Positions 1 through 6,531 of a DNA stretch of 7,403 nt are shown one piece after another. The position numbers and the translations under genes were made by a program. The notes under the pieces are model-generated. The model did not search any database and had not been told where the DNA came from. It saw nothing but the letters and a program-made list of their open reading frames with translations. This stretch comes from Lachnospiraceae bacterium (GTDB lineage: Bacteria > Bacillota > Clostridia > Lachnospirales > Anaerotignaceae): positions 1 to 7,403 of the forward strand of contig JAQVIB010000103.1 of the NCBI GenBank assembly GCA_028695945.1. Direction: 5' to 3'. The number at the start of each line of letters is the position of its first letter. The first letter of the stretch is position 1.

Positions 1-1916
1 CCGCCGAACTGAAGAATAACTCCGTCTGGTTTTTCTTTTTCAACAATGTTTAATACGTCCTCTTCTGTAAGCGGTTCAAAGTAAAGTTTGTCTGAAGTAT
101 CAAAGTCTGTTGAAACAGTTTCAGGATTGTTGTTAATTATAATTGTTTCAATTCCTGCACGTTTTAGAGCTAACACTGAATGTACGGAGCAGTAGTCAAA
201 TTCGATACCCTGACCAATTCTTATTGGGCCTGAACCGATAACGATAACCTTTTTCTTGTTTGAAACAATAACTTCATCATATTCATCATAAGTAGAATAG
301 TAGTAAGGTGTCACTGCTTCAAACTCACCAGCACAGGTATCAACCATTTTGTATACAGGCATGATATTCCATTGCTTACGAAGTTGATAAATTTCTGGCG
401 GTGCAACTTGTAAAAGGTCTGCAATACCTTTATCCGAAAAACCGATTTTCTTGTATTCTCTTAATAAGTCCTCGTTAAGATCATCAATTGTAAGTGTTTT
501 AAGTTCTTCTTCAAGGTCAACAATTTTTTTAATTTTGTGTACAAAGAATTTATCCATTCCTGTAATTTCGCAAACTTTTTCAACTCTGTAGCCACGGCGA
601 AGCATTTCTGCAAGGTCAAAAAGTCTTTCATCATCCGGCACAACAACTCTCTTTTTAAGCTCATCTAAACTTTTAGATTTGCTATACTTTCTCTCAAGAG
701 TATACTGACTAATTTCAAGAGAACGAATACCTTTTAACAATGCACTTTCAAAGCTGTTACCAATGGACATAATCTCGCCTGTTGCCATCATTTTTGTTCC
801 AAGGGTACGTTTGGCACTTTTGAATTTATCAAAAGGCCACTTTGGTATTTTGCAAACAACATAGTCAATTGTAGGTTCAAAGCAAGCATATGTTTTCTTT
901 GTTACTGCGTTCTTAATTTCATCCAACCTATAGCCAAGGGCAATTTTTGCAGCAACCTTTGCAATTGGATAGCCTGTTGCCTTTGAAGCAAGAGCAGATG
1001 AACGGCTAACACGAGGATTAATTTCAATTACCGCATAATTAAAGCTATATGGGTCTAGGGCAAACTGTACGTTACAACCACCCTCAATTTCTATGGAGTC
1101 GATAATATCAATTGCCGCTTTTCTAAGCATTTGATACTCTCTATCGCAAAGAGTTTGTGCTGGGGCTACAACAATACTATCACCTGTGTGTACGCCAACA
1201 GGGTCTACGTTTTCCATAGAGCATACTGTAATACAGTTTCCTGCTCCATCACGCATTACCTCAAATTCAATTTCTTTCCAACCCTTAATACTTCTTTCAA
1301 TAAGTAACTGACCAACACGACTTAAATGAATACCTTGTGTTGCAATTTCTCTCAACTGGTCTTCATCATCTGCAATACCGCCACCTGTTCCACCAAGTGT
1401 ATATGCAGGGCGAACAATTACAGGATATCCAATTTTTTCAGCAAAAGCCACAGCGGCATCAACTGTTGTAACAACTTCGCTTTCAATTATAGGCTGATTT
1501 GTCTTTTCCATTAATTTCTTAAAAGAATCTCTGTCTTCGCCCTCTTTTATGGACTCTATTGAAGTACCAATTACTCTAACATTATATTTTGCAAGTATAC
1601 CCTTGTCGTAAAGCTCACAGCTGAGGTTAAGACCTGTCTGTCCACCCATTCCTGCAATAATGCTGTCTGGACGTTCTTTAGCAATAACCTTTTCTATAAA
1701 TTCTACAGTTAAAGGCTCAATGTAGGTATGGTCTGCCATATCTCTGTCTGTCATAATTGTGGCTGGGTTGCTGTTTACAAGCACAACCTCAATACCTTCT
1801 TCTTTTATTGCCTGAACCGCTTGTGTACCAGAATAGTCAAACTCTGCCGCCTGACCTATAACTATAGGGCCTGAACCAATTACAAGCACCTTTTTAATTG
1901 TATTATCCTTAGGCAT
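1..1916 (-). CDS. carB: Carbamoyl phosphate synthetase large subunit (partial, C-terminal part beyond the left edge)
   Basis: CarB takes ammonia from CarA and, with bicarbonate and two ATP, makes carbamoyl phosphate, the first step of pyrimidine (and arginine) synthesis. The first 638 codons are present and uninterrupted, out of about 1070 usual for the family. Residues 1-400 form the carboxyphosphate ATP-grasp domain. Visible there are GSGPIVIGQAAEFDYSG (14-30), GGQTGLN (91-97), Arg129, Arg169 (RPAYTLGG), Glu215, His243 (GVHTGDS) and EINPRVSRSSALASKATGYP (298-317), all matching E. coli ATP-site residues. Residues about 401-550 are the oligomerization domain. The second ATP-grasp domain begins at about 555 (GSGPIRIGQGIEFDYCSVHS) and is cut off by the window edge; the allosteric domain is outside. 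The ATG at 1914-1916 overlaps the carA stop by 8 nt and is preceded by AGGTGGAG (1920-1927) inside carA, so the two subunits are probably translationally coupled. Identity is very secure. Confidence 0.97.
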   Translation of the reverse strand, partial: MPKDNTIKKVLVIGSGPIVIGQAAEFDYSGTQAVQAIKEEGIEVVLVNSNPATIMTDRDMADHTYIEPLTVEFIEKVIAKERPDSIIAGMGGQTGLNLSCELYDKGILAKYNVRVIGTSIESIKEGEDRDSFKKLMEKTNQPIIESEVVTTVDAAVAFAEKIGYPVIVRPAYTLGGTGGGIADDEDQLREIATQGIHLSRVGQLLIERSIKGWKEIEFEVMRDGAGNCITVCSMENVDPVGVHTGDSIVVAPAQTLCDREYQMLRKAAIDIIDSIEIEGGCNVQFALDPYSFNYAVIEINPRVSRSSALASKATGYPIAKVAAKIALGYRLDEIKNAVTKKTYACFEPTIDYVVCKIPKWPFDKFKSAKRTLGTKMMATGEIMSIGNSFESALLKGIRSLEISQYTLERKYSKSKSLDELKKRVVVPDDERLFDLAEMLRRGYRVEKVCEITGMDKFFVHKIKKIVDLEEELKTLTIDDLNEDLLREYKKIGFSDKGIADLLQVAPPEIYQLRKQWNIMPVYKMVDTCAGEFEAVTPYYYSTYDEYDEVIVSNKKKVIVIGSGPIRIGQGIEFDYCSVHSVLALKRAGIETIIINNNPETVSTDFDTSDKLYFEPLTEEDVLNIVEKEKPDGVILQFG

Positions 1917-2994
1917 TATCTCCACCTCTTTCTATTATTTCTAAAAATCTGTCAAATAGGAATCCTGAATCCAGTGGTCCTGGGCTTGCTTCTGGATGGA
2001 ACTGAACACTGAAAATTGGTAAGGTTTTGTGCTTTATACCTTCAACGGTATCGTCATTTATATTAACAAAAGCTGCCTCAACGCCTTCTGGAAGGTCGCA
2101 AACTACGTATTCGTGGTTTTGGCTTGTGATGTATACCCTACCTGTTTTAAGGTCTTTTACAGGATGATTTCCGCCATGGTGACCAAACTTCATTTTTTTG
2201 GTATCTCCACCTAAAGCAAGATTAATAAGCTGATTGCCCATGCAAACGCCTAGTATTGGTTTCTTGCCAACAAGGTTTTTAACTGTTTCAATAATTTCAG
2301 GTACGTCCTTAGGATCTCCAGGGCCATTTGAAAGGAAAACCGCATCTGGATTTACAGCCAAAATCTCCTCTGCTGTTGTAAATGCAGGAAAAACTGTAAT
2401 CTTACATCCACGTGCCTTAAAATCTCTTAAAATTCCTCTTTTTGCACCCATGTCAACAAATGCAATATGTTTTCCCTTACCAGGTATTTCATATTTTTCT
2501 TGAATTGTACATTCTTTAATTACATTTCTGTTGTTAAGGCTTTCGAATTTAAGTTCAATCTGACTATCAGAAAGGTCCTTGCCTCTTGTGGTAATAATTC
2601 CCTTCATTGTTCCGTGGTCACGAAGGATTTTTGTTAAAGCACGTGTATCTACACCTTCAATACCCATTATTTTATTCTGTTTAAGGAAACCGTCGATGTC
2701 CATTTCGCATCTCCAGTTGTTTGGATAATCGCACTTTTCTCTTACTACGAATCCTTTAAGACGAGGGCCTTCACTTTCCATATCGTCTAAGTTAATGCCA
2801 TAGTTTCCAATAAGTGGATAAGTCATTGTAACTATCTGTCCTGCATATGATGGGTCTGTTAAAAGCTCCTCATAGCCTGTCATTCCTGTGTTAAAAACTA
2901 CTTCGCCAACGGTTTCTTTAACATAGCCAAATGCCTTGCCTTTGAAACGAACGCCGTTTTCAAGTATTAATTCAGCTTTAATTGTCTTTTCCAT
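1909..2994 (-). CDS. carA: Carbamoyl phosphate synthetase small (glutaminase) subunit
   Basis: CarA hydrolyses glutamine and channels ammonia to CarB. The protein has 361 residues, a normal length. The N-terminal small-subunit domain (about 1-150) has FNTGMTGYEE (34-43) and DPSYAGQIV (47-55). The class I glutamine amidotransferase domain (about 174-355) has LSNGPGDP (221-228), the nucleophile Cys251, KFGHHGGNHPV (269-279), and the triad partners His333 and Glu335 in QFHPEASPGP. Two departures stand out: the nucleophile motif reads GVCMGNQ, with Asn254 where GHQ is usual, and the glutamine-site segment reads QNHEYVV rather than the common QNHGF. I chose the ATG at 2992-2994 because AAGGAG (3004-3009) lies 9 nt upstream. 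An in-frame ATG at 3001-3003 touches that site directly and is unlikely to be used. The A of the chosen ATG is the last base of the pyrF stop (TAATG). The domain call is secure; catalytic competence is inferred from the intact triad. Confidence 0.96.
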   Translation of the reverse strand: MEKTIKAELILENGVRFKGKAFGYVKETVGEVVFNTGMTGYEELLTDPSYAGQIVTMTYPLIGNYGINLDDMESEGPRLKGFVVREKCDYPNNWRCEMDIDGFLKQNKIMGIEGVDTRALTKILRDHGTMKGIITTRGKDLSDSQIELKFESLNNRNVIKECTIQEKYEIPGKGKHIAFVDMGAKRGILRDFKARGCKITVFPAFTTAEEILAVNPDAVFLSNGPGDPKDVPEIIETVKNLVGKKPILGVCMGNQLINLALGGDTKKMKFGHHGGNHPVKDLKTGRVYITSQNHEYVVCDLPEGVEAAFVNINDDTVEGIKHKTLPIFSVQFHPEASPGPLDSGFLFDRFLEIIERGGDNA

Positions 2995-3920
2995 TATACA
3001 CATCTCCTTAAATCAGCTTTCATATCCAACACTGCATGTCTTGCCGCCAGTGCAAATTCCTTTTCACTGTATTTTTCTTTATATTCTTTCTTTTGGTGTG
3101 CCGCAATAATTCCTCTTGAAGAGTTAACAATTGCACCAAGTCCGTCCCTGTCAAAACAAACTGACAAGTCTTCTGCTGTACCACCCTGTGCACCATAGCC
3201 TGGTACAAGGAAAAATGTGTTTGGCATAATTTCTCTAAGCTTTCTAGCTTGCTCTGGATGTGTTGCACCAACAACTGCTCCTACACTTGAGTAGCCGTAT
3301 TTTCCCATAAGGGCTTTGCCCCATTCGTTCGTTAGTTCACCAACATGCTGATAGAGTGTTTTGCCTCCAACATCTAAATCCTGTAGCTGCCCACTGTTAG
3401 GGTTTGAGGTTTTAACCAGTACAAACATTCCTTTTTCGTAATCCTTGCAATTTGCCATATATGGCTCTATGGAATCCCAGCCAAGGTATGGGTTTAGTGT
3501 AATAAAATCCTCGTGGTAAATTTCAAACTTGTTACCCTCAACATCAATTCGTCCTATGTGCCCATCTGAATATGCTTCTGCTGTTGAGGCAATATCGCCA
3601 CGCTTAACATCACCAATAATTACTAGGTCTTTTTCTTTTGCATATTTAATTGTTTTAATATAACTATCTATACCATCTGCACCAAGCATTTCGTACATGG
3701 CAACCTGTGGTTTAACAGCTGGTATAAGGTCAAAGGTTGCATCAATAAGTTCCTTATTAAAAAGGAAGAATGCCTCTGCAACAGCTTTTGGTGTTTTCCC
3801 AAATTCCTCAAAGCATTGTTCTTGAATATGCTTTGGTACATAAGAAAGTCTTGGGTCAAGACCAACTACTGTTGGGTTTTCGGTTTCCTTAATTTTTTCA
3901 ATTAATTTGTCAATTATCAT
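2994..3920 (-). CDS. pyrF: Orotidine 5'-phosphate decarboxylase, type 2
   Basis: PyrF decarboxylates OMP to UMP, the last step of the pathway. The 308-residue length fits the longer type 2 family rather than the roughly 230-residue B. subtilis type. Visible motifs are the substrate-binding GLDPR (20-24), the catalytic GDVKRGD (103-109: Asp104, Lys106, Asp109), NPYLGWDS (143-150), VPGYGAQGG (239-247) and the phosphate-binding NSSRG (266-270). The ATG at 3918-3920 was chosen because AGGAGG (3930-3935) lies 9 nt upstream. A longer reading from a TTG at 3938 would put the ribosome binding site inside the coding sequence. The gene overlaps the end of pyrC by 11 nt, and its TAA stop shares its last base with the carA ATG. 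No key residue is missing. It acts in the cytosol, probably as a dimer as known for the family. Confidence 0.96.
   Translation of the reverse strand: MIIDKLIEKIKETENPTVVGLDPRLSYVPKHIQEQCFEEFGKTPKAVAEAFFLFNKELIDATFDLIPAVKPQVAMYEMLGADGIDSYIKTIKYAKEKDLVIIGDVKRGDIASTAEAYSDGHIGRIDVEGNKFEIYHEDFITLNPYLGWDSIEPYMANCKDYEKGMFVLVKTSNPNSGQLQDLDVGGKTLYQHVGELTNEWGKALMGKYGYSSVGAVVGATHPEQARKLREIMPNTFFLVPGYGAQGGTAEDLSVCFDRDGLGAIVNSSRGIIAAHQKKEYKEKYSEKEFALAARHAVLDMKADLRRCV
3004..3009 (-). promoter_or_regulatory. Ribosome binding site of carA, inside the end of pyrF
   Basis: AAGGAG on the minus strand lies 9 nt before the ATG at 2994 and directly abuts the alternative ATG at 3003. It therefore decides for the shorter CarA of 361 residues. 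Confidence 0.82.
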
Positions 3921-5202
3921 TAAGCTTGCCCTCCTCAACTTTTACCTTTCCATCTACAAGTGTATATAAAACCTTTCCCTTAACTCTGTATCCATTAAAA
4001 GGAGTGTTTTTGCCCTTTGATTTAAAAGCTTTTGCATCAATTTCGTATTCACAATTTAGGTCTATAATTGTAATGTCTGCAATCTTGCCAACTTCAATAC
4101 TTCCTTTATTAATACCCAAAAGCTTTGCTGGGTTAATTGTCATTTTTTCAATAAGTTTATCAATTGTAAGCCAATTCCCATCTAGAAGCACTGTGTTTCC
4201 AAGTGCAAAAGCAGTTTCTAGACCCACAATTCCGAAAGCCGCTTTGTCATATTCGCAGTTTTTCTCGTCTACTCCATGTGGAGCATGGTCAGTGGCGATG
4301 ATTCCAACAGTTCCGTCTTTTAAAGCCTCTCTAAGTGCCATAACGTCATCACTGGAACGAAGAGGCGGATTCATTTTTGTATTCGCATCATAATCCACTA
4401 TGTCCATATCGCTTAATGTAAAATGGTGTGGGCAAATCTCTGCACTAACCTGCTGTCCTCTTGCCTGTGCATCTCTTATTAAATCTATAGAACCTTTGGT
4501 TGAAACATGGCATAGGTGAAGTTTTGCACCTGTGCTTCTTGCAAGAATAATATCTCTGGCAACAATAACATCCTCACTGTCGTTAGATATTCCTTTTAAC
4601 CCCAAAAGCTGGCTTTGAGAACCTGCATTCATAACGCCGCCTGCCACCAAGGATTTATCCTCACAATGGCTCATAACAGGAATATTAAACATTTTTGAAT
4701 AATTCATTGCTGTTTTAAGCATTGCTGCATTCAAAACACTTTTTCCATCTTCACTTATTCCGCAAGCACCTGCATTCACCATTTTGCCTATGTTTGCAAG
4801 CTCTTCACCATTTTGACCTTTTGTAATTGCACCTATAGGCAGTACATTGCAAAAAGCTTCTCTTTGAGCCCTAAGCTTTATATATTCAACCATAATTTCG
4901 CTATCTATTACAGGGTCTGTGTTTGGCATACAGCAGATTGTTGTAAAACCACCCATTACTGCCGCCATACTTCCAGTTTTTATTGTTTCCTTATATTCAA
5001 AGCCCGGGTCGCGAAGATGTACGTGGACATCAATAAAACCTGGTGTAACTATTTTCCCACTTGCATCAATGGTTTTATCTGCTGAAGTTTTAATTTCCTT
5101 ACTAATTTCAACAATTTTGTCATCTTCAATAAGTATATCCATAATTTCGTTTATATTTGTTGCAGGATTTATTAATCTTCCATTTTTAATGAGCGTTTTC
5201 AT
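3910..5202 (-). CDS. pyrC: Dihydroorotase (amidohydrolase, class I type)
   Basis: PyrC cyclises N-carbamoyl-L-aspartate to L-dihydroorotate, the third step of UMP synthesis. At 430 residues it fits the long class I (B. subtilis/Aquifex-like) dihydroorotases, not the roughly 350-residue E. coli type. Metal ligands are visible in order: His60 and His62 (DVHVHLRDPG, 58-67), Asp152 (SEDG), His179 (SHCED), His232 (CHVST) and Asp305 (ATDHAPH, 303-309). Substrate-site segments are NTDP (94-97) and KMNPPLR (276-282). A C-terminal beta segment with GKIADITIID (372-381) closes the amidohydrolase fold. The ATG at 5200-5202 shares its first base with the pyrB stop (TAATG), and GGGAGG (5212-5217) lies 9 nt upstream inside pyrB. 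Allantoinase and hydantoinase are relatives, but the motif set and the operon make dihydroorotase the clear call. Confidence 0.96.
   Translation of the reverse strand: MKTLIKNGRLINPATNINEIMDILIEDDKIVEISKEIKTSADKTIDASGKIVTPGFIDVHVHLRDPGFEYKETIKTGSMAAVMGGFTTICCMPNTDPVIDSEIMVEYIKLRAQREAFCNVLPIGAITKGQNGEELANIGKMVNAGACGISEDGKSVLNAAMLKTAMNYSKMFNIPVMSHCEDKSLVAGGVMNAGSQSQLLGLKGISNDSEDVIVARDIILARSTGAKLHLCHVSTKGSIDLIRDAQARGQQVSAEICPHHFTLSDMDIVDYDANTKMNPPLRSSDDVMALREALKDGTVGIIATDHAPHGVDEKNCEYDKAAFGIVGLETAFALGNTVLLDGNWLTIDKLIEKMTINPAKLLGINKGSIEVGKIADITIIDLNCEYEIDAKAFKSKGKNTPFNGYRVKGKVLYTLVDGKVKVEEGKLNDN
3930..3935 (-). promoter_or_regulatory. Ribosome binding site of pyrF, inside the end of pyrC
   Basis: A perfect AGGAGG on the minus strand stands 9 nt before the pyrF ATG at 3920. 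It excludes the longer TTG start at 3938, which would leave no site upstream. Confidence 0.85.
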
Positions 5203-6122
5203 TATTTATTTCCTCCCTTTGCAAGAAGTTTAAGTATTGCCATTCTTACCGCAACACCATTTTTAACCTGAACATTTATAACAGAGTTTCCACAGTCTAC
5301 AACCTCTGTGCTTAATTCAACACCTCTGTTAACAGGGCCAGGGTGCATAATTAGAACATCCTTTTTTGCATATTTAAGCAAATCGCTATTTATACCAAAT
5401 AGTTCTCTATATTCGCCAATGCCTGGAAAGCTCATAGTTTTTTGTCTTTCAAACTGTATTCTAAGCCCCATAACAACGTCGGCATCAGTAATTGCTTCCT
5501 TTATATCGGAAGTAGTTTTTACACCAAGCTGGTGCAAACCGCCAAGGAGTGTTGATGGTCCTGCAAGGGTAACATTTGCTCCAAGCTTGCTTAAACCAAA
5601 CACATTGCTTCTTGCTACACGACTATGTGATATATCACCAATTATTGCAACCTTTAGACCTTCGAAGCTTTTTTTGTAATCCATTATTGTGTAAAGATCT
5701 AAAAGTGCTTGAGTAGGGTGTTCGTTAGAGCCATCGCCTGCGTTTATTACATGTGCATTAACATTTTTAGCAAGCACATGCGGTGCACCAGTAAGTGAGT
5801 TACGCATAATCATAATTTCTACACCCATCTGGTCAAGGGTTTTCCCTGTATCAATAAGGCTTTCACCCTTGCTAACACTACTGGTGGATATTCCTAAATC
5901 CTGAACTGTTGCACCCAGATATTTACCTGCTAACGAAAAAGAAGTTTTAGTTCTGGTACTGTTTTCATAAAACAGTGTTATTACACTTGTATACTTAAGT
6001 TCATCCACTCTAAGTGCTGGGTTATCAATTCTCTTTTTCATTTCCTTTGCAGTATCAAGTATTTCCATAATTTCAGCTTTACTCATATCCCGAAGGCCTA
6101 AAACATCTTTACGGTTTAACAT
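5202..6122 (-). CDS. pyrB: Aspartate carbamoyltransferase catalytic chain
   Basis: PyrB condenses carbamoyl phosphate with L-aspartate, the committed step of pyrimidine synthesis. The 306-residue length is normal for a catalytic chain. The carbamoyl-phosphate site FYENSTRTKTSF (51-62) contains Ser55, Thr56, Arg57 and Thr58. SVSKGES (82-88) supplies Lys85 to the neighbouring subunit. Arg107, HPTQALLD (135-142), the SHSRVARSN segment (165-173), LRIQFER (220-226) with Arg221 and Gln223, and MHPGPVNRG (259-267) complete the active site. It is the first structural gene of the operon. AAAGGGTGG (6130-6138) lies 7 nt before the ATG. No pyrI regulatory-chain gene follows; pyrC begins directly on its stop codon, so feedback through a PyrI subunit is not indicated in this window. 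Ornithine carbamoyltransferase is a relative, but it lacks this motif combination and would not fit the context. Confidence 0.97.
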   Translation of the reverse strand: MLNRKDVLGLRDMSKAEIMEILDTAKEMKKRIDNPALRVDELKYTSVITLFYENSTRTKTSFSLAGKYLGATVQDLGISTSSVSKGESLIDTGKTLDQMGVEIMIMRNSLTGAPHVLAKNVNAHVINAGDGSNEHPTQALLDLYTIMDYKKSFEGLKVAIIGDISHSRVARSNVFGLSKLGANVTLAGPSTLLGGLHQLGVKTTSDIKEAITDADVVMGLRIQFERQKTMSFPGIGEYRELFGINSDLLKYAKKDVLIMHPGPVNRGVELSTEVVDCGNSVINVQVKNGVAVRMAILKLLAKGGNK

Positions 6123-6211
6123 TATTATACCACCCTTTCAGTAGTTTGTGTTAATAAATATTCATAAATATACACTTTTTTTGCATTTTTATAATTCACC
6201 TGGTTTTTTGC

Positions 6212-6251
6212 AAAAGAAAAGGCAATAAAAAGAAAAACTCTTTTCATTGCC
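6212..6251 (-). terminator. Intrinsic terminator (attenuator) upstream of pyrB
   Basis: On the minus strand a 13-bp stem pairs 6239-6251 (GGCAATGAAAAGA) with 6221-6233 (TCTTTTTATTGCC). It contains one G-U pair and a 5-nt loop, and is followed directly by TTTTCTTTT (6212-6220). The stem is AT-rich except at its base. The opposite strand has no U tract after the hairpin, so it should act only on pyr transcription. Its 5' arm begins in the penultimate Trp codon of the leader ORF and includes the stop. Confidence 0.82.
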
Positions 6252-6378
6252 AATAACAATATTCAAAACAAATTGGGAAAGAATTAAATGAAACGTAAAA
6301 ACCACAGTCCTTAAAAAACAAAGCACCTATCCCTATGGGCGAAAAAAATGTTTCTTTTGTGGCTAAACGCTGCATCAT
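6244..6378 (-). CDS. Putative pyr operon leader peptide (pyrL-like)
   Basis: A short ORF of 44 residues, beginning MMQRLATKETFF, ends with CYWQ and a TGA at 6244-6246. A perfect AGGAGG (6388-6393) lies 9 nt before the ATG at 6378, the same spacing seen for pyrC, pyrF and carA here. An ATG at 6384 (46 residues, 3-nt spacing) and one at 6375 are also in frame, so the exact start is uncertain. Eight Phe occur in the last 34 residues, seven of them as UUU. U runs of 7, 6, 5 and 4 sit at 6342-6348, 6313-6318, 6297-6301 and 6265-6268. The last codons and stop form the start of the terminator stem, so a ribosome at the stop would cover the stem. The E. coli PyrL leader is also 44 residues. The product probably has no function of its own; the act of translation is the signal. 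There is no clear membrane segment or known domain. Confidence 0.7.
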   Translation of the reverse strand: MMQRLATKETFFSPIGIGALFFKDCGFYVSFNSFPICFEYCYWQ

Positions 6379-6387
6379 ATCCATTAT

Positions 6388-6393
6388 CCTCCT
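6388..6393 (-). promoter_or_regulatory. Ribosome binding site of the leader peptide
   Basis: A perfect AGGAGG on the minus strand sits 3, 9 and 12 nt before three in-frame ATG codons (6384, 6378, 6375). Such a strong site with no large gene behind it is the main sign that the leader ORF is translated. The 9-nt spacing favours 6378. Confidence 0.75.
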
Positions 6394-6406
6394 ATGTTTT
6401 TTTATA

Positions 6407-6429
6407 AAACAAATGCTTACCATCTGTTT
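6407..6429 (-). other. Small hairpin near the 5' end of the pyr leader RNA
   Basis: AAACAGAT (6422-6429) can pair with ATTTGTTT (6407-6414) around a 7-nt loop, giving 8 bp with one G-U pair. It starts a few nucleotides after the predicted transcript start. It could protect the 5' end or be chance in AT-rich sequence. Confidence 0.35.
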
Positions 6430-6441
6430 GCATTGTCAAAT

Positions 6442-6471
6442 ATATTAGCACATATTGCAGTAAAATGTCAA
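6442..6471 (-). promoter_or_regulatory. Main promoter of the pyr operon
   Basis: On the minus strand a perfect -35 box TTGACA (6466-6471) is followed after 18 nt by TAATAT (6442-6447), preceded by TGC as an extended -10 element. Transcription should start near 6434-6436, about 45-60 nt before the candidate leader ATGs. No operator is recognisable. Confidence 0.75.
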
Positions 6472-6531
6472 TATAATATTGTTGCGAATTTTCTATAAAA
6501 TTACTCATTAAAATCTTTCTTTTTCAGTAAT

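Larger units (their letters stand above)
6123..6436 (-). promoter_or_regulatory. Transcribed leader of the pyr operon (putative translation-coupled attenuator)
   Basis: Between the predicted transcription start near 6436 and the pyrB ATG lie about 313 nt with no large gene. In order on the minus strand this leader holds a small 5' hairpin (6407-6429), an AGGAGG site, a 44-46 residue ORF full of U runs, an intrinsic terminator that begins within the last codons of that ORF, and an 89-nt AT-rich spacer carrying the pyrB ribosome binding site. The layout matches what is known of the E. coli pyrBI leader, where high UTP lets polymerase outrun the ribosome and terminate, while low UTP causes pausing so that the ribosome reaches the terminator and prevents it folding. 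That this leader senses UTP is an inference from layout and U-richness. I found no stretch resembling the PyrR-binding loop. Confidence 0.72.

Noticed and set aside
3926..4393. A 155-codon plus-strand ORF opposite pyrC, and similar ORFs opposite carA (2234-2503) and pyrB (5308-5679).
   Set aside because: They are antisense to securely identified genes, have no ribosome binding sites or recognisable motifs, and arise from the codon pattern of the real genes.
6151..6186. An 11-codon ORF (MQKKCIFMNIY) between the terminator and pyrB, behind AGGTG.
   Set aside because: It is very short, the ribosome binding site is weak and AT-rich DNA gives such ORFs by chance. It has no clear relation to any hairpin.
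6123..6436. A PyrR-binding loop or other known riboswitch in the pyr leader.
   Set aside because: No stretch resembles the PyrR-binding loop, and no conserved riboswitch core was recognised. The leader is mostly AT-rich apart from one short island.
6434..6439. A second perfect TTGACA on the minus strand just downstream of the -10 box.
   Set aside because: There is no -10-like hexamer at 16-19 nt downstream; the nearest TATAAA is about 27 nt away.
6431..6447. Reiterative transcription at the pyr promoter, as in E. coli pyrBI (AATTTG start).
   Set aside because: An ATTTG follows the -10 box, but its U run falls only 2-4 nt after it. That is too close to be the initially transcribed stretch unless the start is misplaced.
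6392..6508. A 38-codon minus-strand ORF upstream of the leader peptide, treated as a gene.
   Set aside because: There is no convincing ribosome binding site, and the main pyr promoter lies inside it, so most transcripts would not contain it. It is kept only as part of a low-interest finding.
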